Origin: Hydrogenothermaceae bacterium
GTDB lineage: Bacteria > Aquificota > Aquificae > Hydrogenothermales > Hydrogenothermaceae
Direction: 5' to 3'
Assembly (NCBI GenBank): GCA_026984415.1
Contig: JALSSE010000404.1
Location: forward strand, 1 to 7,682
Length of the DNA stretch: 7,682 nt
In this document: piece after piece, positions 1 through 7,328 of the stretch
Layout of the letters: each line of letters starts with the position of its first letter
How positions within the stretch are numbered: the first letter of the stretch is position 1
Program-made: the position numbers and the translations under genes
Notes under the pieces: generated by a model
What the model was told of the DNA's origin: nothing
The model's input: the letters and a program-made list of their open reading frames with translations, nothing else
Database searches by the model: none

Positions 1-1794
1 TATGATATTACAGGCTGGAAATTAAAACAGATAATTGAAAAGTATGGCTCTTATTCTTTTGCTGGAATTGGTGGCGCAAGAACAAGCTGTGAAAGTAGTT
101 ATCTTTTTCAAAAATTTACAAGGAAAGTAGTAGGTTCCCCACATATAGATAACTGTGCAAGGGTATGCCATTCTCCTTCATTAAAAGGTATGAGGGAAAC
201 TATTGGAGAAGGTGCAGCAACTAATCCTTTTGATGATATATATAATTCAGATTTTTTAATAGTTATTGGGTCAAATACAACTGAAGGACATCCAATAGTA
301 GCAAATAGAATAATAGAAAAAGTAAAAAACGGCACAGAACTTGCAGTATTTGATGTAAGAGAAATTCCTTTATCAAAATTTGCTAAATACCAGTGTACAA
401 TTCCTTATGAAAGCAATCTTTTAGTTTTAAATATGATGGCAAGGGTAATTATTGAAGAAAATCTTTACAATAAGGAGTTTATACAAAATAGAACAAAAGG
501 TTTTGAAGAATTTAAAGAAAAAATACTTAATGATGAATATTCAAATCCTGACTTATTTTTGAAAATTAAAGGGTATGAAGACTTAGCACAGAAAATAAGA
601 GAAGTGGCAAGGAATTATGCAACTAAAAAATCAATGATTTTGTGGGGACTTGGAATAACAGAACATTTAGATGGAAGTTATGCAGTTATGGCAATAACCC
701 ACCTTGCATTACTAACAGGAAATATTGGAAAAAAAGGTGCAGGTTTAATGCCCTTGAGAGGACAGAATAACGTTCAGGGGACGTGTGATATGGGATGTTT
801 ACCGTATTATGACCCTGATTATAGAAAACCAGAAGTTGTTGGATTGATGACACCAGATATTATTGAAGAGGCAATTAATGGAAAAATAAAAGCAATATGG
901 AATATAGGAGAAGATATAGCCCATATCCACACAAACCAGAATAAAGTCCATAAAGCACTAAAAAACCTTGAACTACTGATTGTAAATGAGTTATTTCCAA
1001 ACGAAATTACAAAGTATGCAGATATTATTTTTGGAGTTAAGTCTGCATATGAAAAGACAGGTGTATATGTAAATGCAGAAAGAAGATTACACCTTTCACA
1101 ACCTCTTGTAGATTGTAATTTACCTGATGACTGGGAAGTTATTAAAGAAGTCGGTATCAGACTTGGTGCTGATTTCAGATACGAAACATCTAAAGATGTT
1201 TGGGATGAAGTTAGAAATGATGCAAAAGAGAGGTTTTTTGGTGCTACTTATGAAAAATTAGAAAAAAATATGTTAAGAGGTCTTCAATGGCCTGTTTATT
1301 TATCTAAAATCAATGAAGAAACAACAGAACTTGGGGACACACCTGTTTTACATACTGAGAAATTTAGAACAAAAGATGGCTATGGATACTTTAAATACAA
1401 GCAATACCAGTTAAGAGGAATGGTAAAAGAAATTTTAGAAGAAAAGGAATTAACAGGCTTTTATCTAACCACTGGTAGAACACTTGTACATTACAACAAT
1501 GCTGCCCAAACAAAACAGTGTGAAAGTCTAATATCAAAACATAAAGAAGATATTTTACTTGCAAGTATTGACGATAAAGACTTAATAAATTCTGATACAG
1601 TAAAATTAAAATCAAAATACGGTGAAACTGCTCCTATAAAAATCAAATACGTAAATACCATTAAAAAAGGAACTTTATACACAACATTTCACCATGCAAA
1701 GACAAAAATAAATTTTGTTTTTGGTGATGAGGCAGATAAATTTGTAAAAACAGCCAGATTTAAATCTGTAAAAGTTGAAGTGATACCCTGCTAA
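1..1794 (+). CDS. fdhF: Formate dehydrogenase catalytic (alpha) subunit, Cys type, 3' part
   Basis: Molybdopterin enzyme that interconverts formate and CO2; also called fdhA in some genomes. The reading frame is open from base 1 and gives 597 residues to TAA. The ATG at 190 is an internal Met, because family sequence precedes it: ARTS at 91-102 and the active-site segment CARVCH at 154-171. Position 166-168 (TGC) is the metal ligand, Cys where E. coli FdhF has Sec140. Arg at 757-759 and Gln at 763-765, in LRGQNNVQG, match FdhF Arg333 and Gln335. GLGITEH and LLTGNIGKKGAG are further family blocks. The C-terminal third (about 1320-1790) is the pterin-dinucleotide-binding domain, with TTGRTLVHYNNAAQTK and FHHAKTKINFVFGDEAD. 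The N-terminal [4Fe-4S] domain and any ferredoxin-like extension lie outside the window. Physiological direction and partner subunits cannot be seen. No clear intrinsic terminator follows the stop. Confidence 0.93.
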   Translation, partial: YDITGWKLKQIIEKYGSYSFAGIGGARTSCESSYLFQKFTRKVVGSPHIDNCARVCHSPSLKGMRETIGEGAATNPFDDIYNSDFLIVIGSNTTEGHPIVANRIIEKVKNGTELAVFDVREIPLSKFAKYQCTIPYESNLLVLNMMARVIIEENLYNKEFIQNRTKGFEEFKEKILNDEYSNPDLFLKIKGYEDLAQKIREVARNYATKKSMILWGLGITEHLDGSYAVMAITHLALLTGNIGKKGAGLMPLRGQNNVQGTCDMGCLPYYDPDYRKPEVVGLMTPDIIEEAINGKIKAIWNIGEDIAHIHTNQNKVHKALKNLELLIVNELFPNEITKYADIIFGVKSAYEKTGVYVNAERRLHLSQPLVDCNLPDDWEVIKEVGIRLGADFRYETSKDVWDEVRNDAKERFFGATYEKLEKNMLRGLQWPVYLSKINEETTELGDTPVLHTEKFRTKDGYGYFKYKQYQLRGMVKEILEEKELTGFYLTTGRTLVHYNNAAQTKQCESLISKHKEDILLASIDDKDLINSDTVKLKSKYGETAPIKIKYVNTIKKGTLYTTFHHAKTKINFVFGDEADKFVKTARFKSVKVEVIPC

Positions 1795-1816
1795 AAATAA
1801 TATGTAAGAATTCGAC

Positions 1817-1845
1817 TTAAAATAACCTTGATAGAAAGCTATAAT
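1817..1845 (+). promoter_or_regulatory. Probable sigma-70 promoter of smc
   Basis: An exact TATAAT at 1840-1845 lies 17 bp downstream of TTAAAA (1817-1822), which matches the -35 consensus at four of six positions. Transcription would begin near 1852, giving a leader of about 50 nt before the smc ATG. A competing reading is TTGATA (1828-1833) with TATCTT (1850-1855) at 16 bp. The whole gap is AT-rich, so chance matches are possible. Confidence 0.5.
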
Positions 1846-1901
1846 AATATATCTTTAAAAAATTACGAAAATTAAATAAATATCAATAATTAAGGTTATT
1901 T
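1820..1901 (+). repeat. Inverted repeat that covers the smc ribosome-binding site
   Basis: AAATAACCTT at 1820-1829 is the exact reverse complement of AAGGTTATTT at 1892-1901. Allowing one G-U pair, the stem extends to 1832/1889, making 13 pairs. The right arm contains the AAGG Shine-Dalgarno of smc (1892-1895, 9 nt before ATG). The left arm lies upstream of the predicted smc start site. It would therefore be present only in RNA reading through from the formate dehydrogenase gene, where it could mask the ribosome-binding site. Confidence 0.4.
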
Positions 1902-1904
1902 AAA

Positions 1905-4900
1905 ATGGAAAAAGCGTATATCGATAGAATCAATGTCTATGGTTTTAAATCCTATGGATTAAGAAAACTTACAATTCCAATTGGAGAGGGATTTACAGGA
2001 GTTGTAGGTCCAAACGGTTCAGGAAAAAGTAATATTGGAGATAGTATAGTTTTTGCCCTTGGACTTGCAACAGCAAAATCCATGAGGGCTTTAAAATTAT
2101 CAGACCTGATTTTTTCATCAAAAGGCAAATCTGCAGAATACGCAGAAGTTGAAGTGGTCTTTAAAAATTTAGGTGCTTTTCCCCTTAATGATGAAGAAGT
2201 TTCAATTTACAGGAAAGTAGAGCATAACGGAAGGTCAATTTATAAAATTAATGGAAGGGTTGTAAAACAGTACGAAGTAGAAGAACTGTTATCAGCAGCA
2301 GGAATACCAAAACAGGGATACAACATAGTAACACAGGGGGACATATTCCGTTTTATAAAGATGACTCCAGCAGAAAGGAGAGACCTCCTCAGTGAAATTG
2401 CAGGAATTACAGAGTACGAAGAAAAAAAGCAAAAAGCTATTCAAGATTTAGAAGAAACTGGAGAAAGGCTTAACTCGGCAAGGCTTGTTTTAAAAGAGGT
2501 TAAAGCAAATCTAAAAAGATTAGAAAAAGAAAGGGAAGATGCTTTACAGGCAATTCAAATAGAAGAAAGAATAAATGAAATACTAAACAAAATCAAAGGT
2601 GTAAAACTCTTTTATTTACAAAATGAAAAGGAAGAAGTAACGAAGCAGTTAGAAGAATTAGAAAATAAAATTCAAAAACTTTACTCACAAAAAGAAAATT
2701 CAATTCAAAAACAAAAAGAGTTGCTATCAGAAATTAAAAAACTTGAAACTACATTAAATGAAATTCAGGAATCTTTACTTCCGGTAAAGGAAAAAGAAGG
2801 AAGCATAACAGCAGAAATAAGAACAGGAAATCAAAAGAAATCTGCATTAGAAAAAGAAATACAGGAGTTAAAAGAAACTTTAAAAGAAATCCAGAGGGAA
2901 AAAGACGAAAAAATAAAAGAAATATTAACAATTGAAGAAGAGATTAAAACGCTTAAAAAATCCCTTCCAGAAATAGAAGAAAAACTTGAAAAGGCAGAAA
3001 AAGAACTTGAAAAGAAAAACAGGCAATTTAAAGAGATGGAAGTTGGAGGTTCAAAAGCAAGAATAGATTTAGGTGAAGTTGAAAAGGAAGAAGTAAGACT
3101 AAAACAAGAGCATTCAAATATTACAAAAGAAAAAAATGAAATAGAAATTTCATTAGGAAAGATTACAGATAAAATTAACCTTTACAGGGAAGAAATAGAA
3201 AAATTAAATGTTGAATTAGATAAACTTGTAAAATCTCAAAAGAATATAAAAGATTATACCCAAAACCACGAAAAGAGACTTCATTCTTTAAAAAGTGAGA
3301 TAAACAGATTAAAAATAAGAAAAGACACCCTTGAAAAAAGACAAAAAGAAATCAGGGAAAAAATAGAAAAAAACTTCCAGAAGTTAGCGCAGGTTCTTGC
3401 ATCACTATCTCAGGTCAAAGAAGATAGGGTTATGCAGGTTTTAAACTCAAAGAAAATCCGTGGAGTTTACGGGCAAGTTGCTGATTTAATTGGATTGAAA
3501 GACCCAGAATTATCAGCAGCAGTAGAAAGTGCTGGCGGTGGAAGACTAAAAAACATTGTAGTAGAAGATGACAGAGTTGCTGAGGAATGTATTAAAGCTT
3601 TAAGAGATGCCAATGCAGGAAGGGGAACATTTCTACCACTTAACAGAATAAAAACCCAGCAGCTTCACAAAGCTCCATTGGTTAGAGGTGTGTTAGGTTA
3701 TGTTGTTGATTATGTTGATTTTGACCCGAGAGTAGAAAAAGCAATAAAGTACGTTTTCGGGGATACTTTAATAGTTAGAGATTTTGATTCTGCGAGAAAT
3801 TTAGGAATTGGTAAATTTAGGATGGTTACTATGGACGGTGATATATTTGAAAAATCAGGGGCTATATCAGGTGGTTCAACTAAAAAAAGTGGTTCCCTTT
3901 TAGGAAAAGGAACACTTGAAAATGAAAAAATAAAACTTGAAAAGTTAGATGATGAATTGAAGAAAGAAGAATCAGCAATTGAAGAGGAATACAAGAAAAT
4001 AAGCTATCAAATTATGGAAAAAGAAAAAGAATACTACAGGGTGTACAATGAAGGTCAGAGTGTATCAGAAAGGAACAAAGAGATACAGGAAAATATTGGA
4101 AATATAAACAGCAGGATAAAAATTTTAGAAGATGAAATCCTTAACCTTAAAAAAGAGTCCTTTGAAAAAGAAAATAGATTAGAGAACCTGAACCGTTCTT
4201 TAGAAGAAATTGATAAAGTCTTACAAAAAGTACAGGAAAGGAAAAAAGCAATCCTTGAAAGAATGGAAAATGAGGGGCTTCACCAGTTAAGGAAAGAGTG
4301 GGAAGATGCCACTAATCTGGTTTACTCTTTAAGGGAGAAGAAAAACGATATATCAAATCAGATAGATAAACTTAAAGACAGGCTTGAAAATAACCTTAAG
4401 GTTAGAATTTTCCAGATTGAAAATGAAAAAATGAAAATAGAAGATAATATAAAAAATAAAACTAAAGAAATTGAAAATATAAAATTAAGTATTGAAAATG
4501 CCAGTAAAGAACTTTCTGAACTATGGAAAGGGTTAAAAGATAAAGAGAAGGAAAGGGATAATCTTCTAAATCTAATTGAAGAAAAAAGGGAAGAAATTAA
4601 AGTTTTAAGGTATCAGGAAGAAAATCTAAATGAAGAACTGACATTCTCCCTTGAAGAAAAAGGTAAGTTAGAACAAAAATTAGACGATGTTAAATACTCT
4701 ATAGAAGAACTATTGGAAGAGTATACAGGAGAAGCTATTGAAGGTGATATTCACAAATTAGAAAAAGAATTGAAAGAGTTAGAAAGTAGAAGACAGGCTA
4801 TAGGTGCGGTTAACCAAAAAGCAGCTGAAGATTATGAAGAAATAGAGAAAAGGTATAAAGACTTAAATGAAAAGTTGAAAACTCTAATTGAAGAAAAAAA

Positions 4901-5399
4901 ATCAATTGAAGAGCTTATTGAAAATTTAGAAAAGAAAAAAATTGAAGCATTTATGGAAGTTTACGAGGCAGTCAATAAAAACCTTAAAAAAGTGTTTAGA
5001 AGATTATCTCCAGGTGGAAAAGCCTACCTTGAAATAGAAAATGAAGAAGACCCTTTATCTGGTGGCGTTTTATTAAAGGCAAAACCCAGAGGAAAAGATG
5101 TTAAAAGACTTGAAATTATGTCTGGCGGAGAAAAAACTTTAACAGCCCTTGGATTTTTATTTGCAGTCCAGCAGTACAGACCAGCTCCATTTTACTATTA
5201 TGACGAAGTTGATGCCCACCTTGATGATGCCAATGCCAGAAAAATAGCAGAACTTATGAAAGAGTTATCAAAAGACGCCCAGTTTATAGTTGTTACGTTA
5301 AGGGATACTATGGCAAGTTATTCTGATAGACTTATTGGAGTTTCTGCAAGGGAAGGAATTTCAAACGTTTATACTTTAGATATGGCGGAAGTTCTATAG
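1905..5399 (+). CDS. smc: Chromosome segregation/condensation ATPase SMC
   Basis: Structural maintenance of chromosomes protein, 1164 residues, the normal full length. As a dimer with ScpA/ScpB it is expected to load on the nucleoid and organise and separate chromosomes; neither partner is in the window. Domains: N-terminal ATPase half with Walker A GPNGSGKSN (35-43), probable Arg finger R61 and Q-loop Q144; coiled coil about 175-515; hinge about 520-650, with GVYG, ESAGGGRLKN and GRGTFLPL; returning coiled coil about 660-1000; C-terminal half with ABC signature MSGGEK (1072-1077), Walker B FYYYDE (1096-1101; D1100, catalytic E1101) and D-loop HLDDAN (1105-1110). The head reads like archaeal SMC: PFYYYDEVDAHLDDAN and VVTLRD, rather than bacterial LDEVEAALDEAN and ITHRKGTME. 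The start is set by ATG with AAGG 9 nt upstream and by the expected N-terminal motif IDRINVYGFKSY. The gene is intact and converges on the next gene with a 2-bp gap. Confidence 0.97.
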   Translation: MEKAYIDRINVYGFKSYGLRKLTIPIGEGFTGVVGPNGSGKSNIGDSIVFALGLATAKSMRALKLSDLIFSSKGKSAEYAEVEVVFKNLGAFPLNDEEVSIYRKVEHNGRSIYKINGRVVKQYEVEELLSAAGIPKQGYNIVTQGDIFRFIKMTPAERRDLLSEIAGITEYEEKKQKAIQDLEETGERLNSARLVLKEVKANLKRLEKEREDALQAIQIEERINEILNKIKGVKLFYLQNEKEEVTKQLEELENKIQKLYSQKENSIQKQKELLSEIKKLETTLNEIQESLLPVKEKEGSITAEIRTGNQKKSALEKEIQELKETLKEIQREKDEKIKEILTIEEEIKTLKKSLPEIEEKLEKAEKELEKKNRQFKEMEVGGSKARIDLGEVEKEEVRLKQEHSNITKEKNEIEISLGKITDKINLYREEIEKLNVELDKLVKSQKNIKDYTQNHEKRLHSLKSEINRLKIRKDTLEKRQKEIREKIEKNFQKLAQVLASLSQVKEDRVMQVLNSKKIRGVYGQVADLIGLKDPELSAAVESAGGGRLKNIVVEDDRVAEECIKALRDANAGRGTFLPLNRIKTQQLHKAPLVRGVLGYVVDYVDFDPRVEKAIKYVFGDTLIVRDFDSARNLGIGKFRMVTMDGDIFEKSGAISGGSTKKSGSLLGKGTLENEKIKLEKLDDELKKEESAIEEEYKKISYQIMEKEKEYYRVYNEGQSVSERNKEIQENIGNINSRIKILEDEILNLKKESFEKENRLENLNRSLEEIDKVLQKVQERKKAILERMENEGLHQLRKEWEDATNLVYSLREKKNDISNQIDKLKDRLENNLKVRIFQIENEKMKIEDNIKNKTKEIENIKLSIENASKELSELWKGLKDKEKERDNLLNLIEEKREEIKVLRYQEENLNEELTFSLEEKGKLEQKLDDVKYSIEELLEEYTGEAIEGDIHKLEKELKELESRRQAIGAVNQKAAEDYEEIEKRYKDLNEKLKTLIEEKKSIEELIENLEKKKIEAFMEVYEAVNKNLKKVFRRLSPGGKAYLEIENEEDPLSGGVLLKAKPRGKDVKRLEIMSGGEKTLTALGFLFAVQQYRPAPFYYYDEVDAHLDDANARKIAELMKELSKDAQFIVVTLRDTMASYSDRLIGVSAREGISNVYTLDMAEVL

Positions 5400-5401
5400 G
5401 T

Positions 5402-7063
5402 TTATCTTTTTGTAATTCTTTTTATTACTGTAATCCTGTCTCCAACTACGATAATATTACCTTTTATTTTATTCCACCTTTTTATATCCTTTACAGATAC
5501 TCCGTATTTTTTTGCAATTTTTATTAAAGAATCCCCTGGTTTTACTTTATGGTAAATATACTTAAATTTTGGAACTCTTTTGTTTATTCTTTTTTTCAGA
5601 TATTTTATGTTCCTATCATTTCTTCCTACAACTTTTGCAGGACGTTTTTTTACTTTCTTGTAAATAACTATTTTTTGATTAGGATATATGTATTTATCTA
5701 TCTTGTTCCATCTTTTTAATTTTTTAACAGATACTCTAAATTTTTTGGCAATTGAAGCTAAAGAATCCCCCGGTTTTACTTTGTAAATTATTCCTTTTGA
5801 TGTGTACACGATATCTTCAGTAAGGTCTAATACTTTGTCAATATACATTGGGTAAGCTTTTATCGTTGAAGGGACTTTAATAAAAGAATCGGCTATCAGT
5901 ATATTTGATTTCATATTATTAACTTTTTTCAGATAATCTGTTGTAGTTCCGAACTTTTTAGCAACTTTTATTAAACTATCCCCTTTTTTAACACTGTACT
6001 CTTTTAAAACTTTATATTCAACAAGTGGAGATTTTTCTAACAATGTTTTTGCAACTTCACTGTACCCTTTAGGAACATAAACGTGATATTCAGAAGAGTT
6101 AGGGGGAGTTATTCCATATTTTAAATGGGGATTTAATTTTTTCAGTTCTTTATAAGGAATGTCTAAAATTTCAGACAGATATCTAATAGATACTGGATGA
6201 TTTACTTTAAGTTCTTCAAATGATATATCATCATAATTAAAATGTTCAGCTGTTAAAATATCCCTTACAACTTTCTCAACAGCTAAAAACGAAGGGACGT
6301 AATTTCGCGTTTCTTTTGATAAGTAATCATTAATATCCCAGAAATTTGTCCCACCGTATTTGTTAATTTTTCTGATTACTACACCTTCACCACTGTTATA
6401 ACTTGCAAGGGCTAACATCCAGTCATCAAAAATTTTGTATAAATCCTGCAAATATTGGGCTGCTGCTTCAGAAGATTTTATAGGGTCAAACCTTTCATCA
6501 ACCCATTTATCAATTCTAAGCCCATACATTCTTCCAGTTGCAGGCATAAACTGCCATAATCCTGCAGCACCAGCGGGAGATTTTGCTTTTATATAAAATC
6601 TACTTTCAATAATCGGTAAAAATATAAAATCATCTGGTATTCCGTATCTTTCAAAAATTTGTTTTATAACAGGGATATACTGTTTACCTTCCTGTAAATG
6701 CCTGTAAACACTTTTATAAGCCCTTTTTTGATAGTAATGCAACCATTTTTTTACTTCTGTCTTTTCTGTAAGGTCTATTTTCATTGTGAGATTTACTTTA
6801 TTGTAATCCTGTGTAATTTCTTCAAGAGATGGAATTGTATCTAAAGAGAGTGAAATAAGTACAGTTATGTCTTCAGGATTTAGTTCTTCCGAAAAATTTT
6901 TATAATTGATTTTTGCGGGGGTCTGATTAATTTTATTTTGTTTTTTGTTTTCTTTAACCTGTTTTATTGGTTTATCAAATATAAAAGTTTCAGCATTTGT
7001 AGGAAAAATACCTAATGAACCTACTAACCCTATAACCATCCAAAAATTTTTTAATCTTTTCAA
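5402..7063 (-). CDS. mltD: MltD-type lytic murein transglycosylase with LysM repeats
   Basis: Cell-wall enzyme that cleaves the MurNAc-GlcNAc bond of peptidoglycan, forming 1,6-anhydro-MurNAc ends; acts outside the cytoplasmic membrane. 553 residues. Residues 1-24 form a signal peptide (K2, R3, K5, hydrophobic core, likely cut after TNA). No cysteine lies near it, so it is not a lipoprotein, unlike E. coli MltD. The SLT catalytic domain spans about 125-265: catalytic E153 in LPIIESRF, AGAAGLWQFMP (165-174), NSGEG (223-227) and ETRNYVP (251-257). A degenerate LysM-like stretch typical of MltD follows (about 290-333, LNPHLKYGITPP), then three LysM domains at about 355-398, 426-468 and 505-547, separated by Lys/Arg-rich linkers. 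The start is TTG at 7063-7061, with AGG 9 nt upstream and an in-frame TAG ten codons upstream. The alternative ATG at codon 9 would remove the positive n-region. It has its own promoter. Confidence 0.93.
   Translation of the reverse strand: MKRLKNFWMVIGLVGSLGIFPTNAETFIFDKPIKQVKENKKQNKINQTPAKINYKNFSEELNPEDITVLISLSLDTIPSLEEITQDYNKVNLTMKIDLTEKTEVKKWLHYYQKRAYKSVYRHLQEGKQYIPVIKQIFERYGIPDDFIFLPIIESRFYIKAKSPAGAAGLWQFMPATGRMYGLRIDKWVDERFDPIKSSEAAAQYLQDLYKIFDDWMLALASYNSGEGVVIRKINKYGGTNFWDINDYLSKETRNYVPSFLAVEKVVRDILTAEHFNYDDISFEELKVNHPVSIRYLSEILDIPYKELKKLNPHLKYGITPPNSSEYHVYVPKGYSEVAKTLLEKSPLVEYKVLKEYSVKKGDSLIKVAKKFGTTTDYLKKVNNMKSNILIADSFIKVPSTIKAYPMYIDKVLDLTEDIVYTSKGIIYKVKPGDSLASIAKKFRVSVKKLKRWNKIDKYIYPNQKIVIYKKVKKRPAKVVGRNDRNIKYLKKRINKRVPKFKYIYHKVKPGDSLIKIAKKYGVSVKDIKRWNKIKGNIIVVGDRITVIKRITKR
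5526..5782 (-). repeat. Near-identical DNA repeat inside two LysM domains
   Basis: The stretch at 5526-5548 recurs at 5760-5782 with 22 of 23 bases identical. It encodes the KVKPGDSL start of the last two LysM domains of the transglycosylase. The similarity continues at protein level (IAKK, VSVK, KRWNKI), which points to domain duplication within the gene. Confidence 0.7.
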
Positions 7064-7104
7064 TCTCTTCTGCCTGTTATTGATGTTTAGCTATTTATAA
7101 TAAT

Positions 7105-7133
7105 ATTCTAATATGACTATAAATTTACGTCAA
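7105..7133 (-). promoter_or_regulatory. Sigma-70 promoter of mltD
   Basis: Read on the minus strand, TTGACG (7133-7128, five of six to consensus) is followed after exactly 17 bp by TAGAAT (7110-7105, five of six). Transcription would start near 7098, leaving a leader of about 35 nt before the TTG start of mltD. It sits downstream of the terminator at 7195-7224, so mltD can be expressed independently of the transcript before it. Confidence 0.75.
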
Positions 7134-7194
7134 ATAAATTTTTGTAAACATTAATTATAAATGAAAGCAGATAAATTTTCAGGACTTTACAAAT

Positions 7195-7224
7195 AAAAAA
7201 AATCCCCCTCATTAAGAAGGGGAT
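7195..7224 (-). terminator. Strong intrinsic terminator, minus strand
   Basis: Minus-strand RNA from 7224 to 7202 folds into a 9-bp stem (arms 7216-7224 and 7202-7210, core CCCC/GGGG) closing a 5-nt loop, followed at once by eight U (7202-7195). One pair is G-U in minus-strand RNA but would be a C-A mismatch in plus-strand RNA, and the U tract exists only on the minus side. The direction is therefore clear. It cannot serve mltD, which starts 130 bp further on, so it must end a transcript initiated to the right. Confidence 0.85.
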
Positions 7225-7276
7225 AAATAGACGGGAGAGTAGAGATGAGAAATTATGGGAAGAAGGCAAACACAAG

Positions 7277-7291
7277 CTAATCTAAGAACAT
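7277..7291 (-). other. Four-codon ORF (MFLD) with a strong ribosome-binding site
   Basis: On the minus strand GGAGG (7303-7299) is followed after 7 nt by ATG TTC TTA GAT TAG. The signal and spacing are better than those of smc or mltD in this window, yet the frame is only four codons. It could be a leader peptide, a ribosome-loading site within the small transcript, or coincidence. A second frame starting at the ATG that overlaps GGAGG gives only seven residues. Confidence 0.2.
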
Positions 7292-7311
7292 AACCAAACC
7301 TCCATACTGAT

Positions 7312-7328
7312 TTTTACAGATAGTAAAA
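7312..7328. promoter_or_regulatory. Dyad across the sigma-54 start region
   Basis: TTTTAC (7312-7317) and GTAAAA (7323-7328) are exact inverted arms around 5 bp. The dyad covers the DNA between the -12 element and the predicted start of the minus-strand transcript. Only one arm could be in the RNA, so any function would be as a DNA site, such as a repressor site. The sequence is AT-rich and the match may be chance. Confidence 0.25.

Larger units (their letters stand above)
7195..7317 (-). ncRNA. Candidate sigma-54-dependent small RNA or terminated mltD leader
   Basis: Inferred transcript of about 123 nt, bounded by the sigma-54 promoter at 7328-7343 (start near 7317, a G) and the terminator at 7195-7224. 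It has no substantial open frame. Its 3' half is C/U-rich, with repeated anti-Shine-Dalgarno-like tracts (CTTCTTCCC at 7265-7257, CTCTCCC at 7239-7233, ATCCCCTTC in the terminator stem), a pattern common in trans-acting bacterial sRNAs. The 5' part carries GGAGG and a four-codon frame. Segments 7289-7295 and 7251-7257 could pair (7 bp, two of them G-U), which would hide that ATG. I see no resemblance to 6S, SRP, RNase P or tmRNA. It lies in the same direction as mltD, so it could instead be a regulated leader. Existence and ends are inference from flanking signals. Confidence 0.5.

Noticed and set aside
190..192. ATG at 190 as the start of the first gene
   Set aside because: The frame is open to base 1 and the upstream codons encode conserved family residues, including the active-site Cys, so this Met is internal.
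108..335. Minus-strand open frame opposite the formate dehydrogenase; similar ones at 1391-1682, 2749-2931 and 3710-3994
   Set aside because: These are antisense shadows of strongly conserved genes, with low-complexity Phe/Leu/Ser-rich translations and no family motifs.
1755..1768. Perfect 14-bp palindrome CAGATTTAAATCTG
   Set aside because: It lies within conserved coding sequence (RFKSV) of the formate dehydrogenase, and about one such palindrome is expected by chance in an AT-rich window of this size.
1805..1819. TAAG-N7-CTTA as a terminator after the formate dehydrogenase gene
   Set aside because: A four-pair AT-rich stem with no U tract is too weak to call.
7202..7224. Plus-strand hairpin as part of an hslU leader
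   Set aside because: As plus-strand RNA the stem has a C-A mismatch and no U tract, and it lies about 300 bp before hslU, upstream of its likely promoter.
7245..7280. Plus-strand 11-codon ORF (MRNYGKKANTS) with GGGAG 7 nt upstream
   Set aside because: The purine-rich look follows from being antisense to the C/U-rich candidate RNA. It is very short, with no plus-strand promoter or terminator around it.
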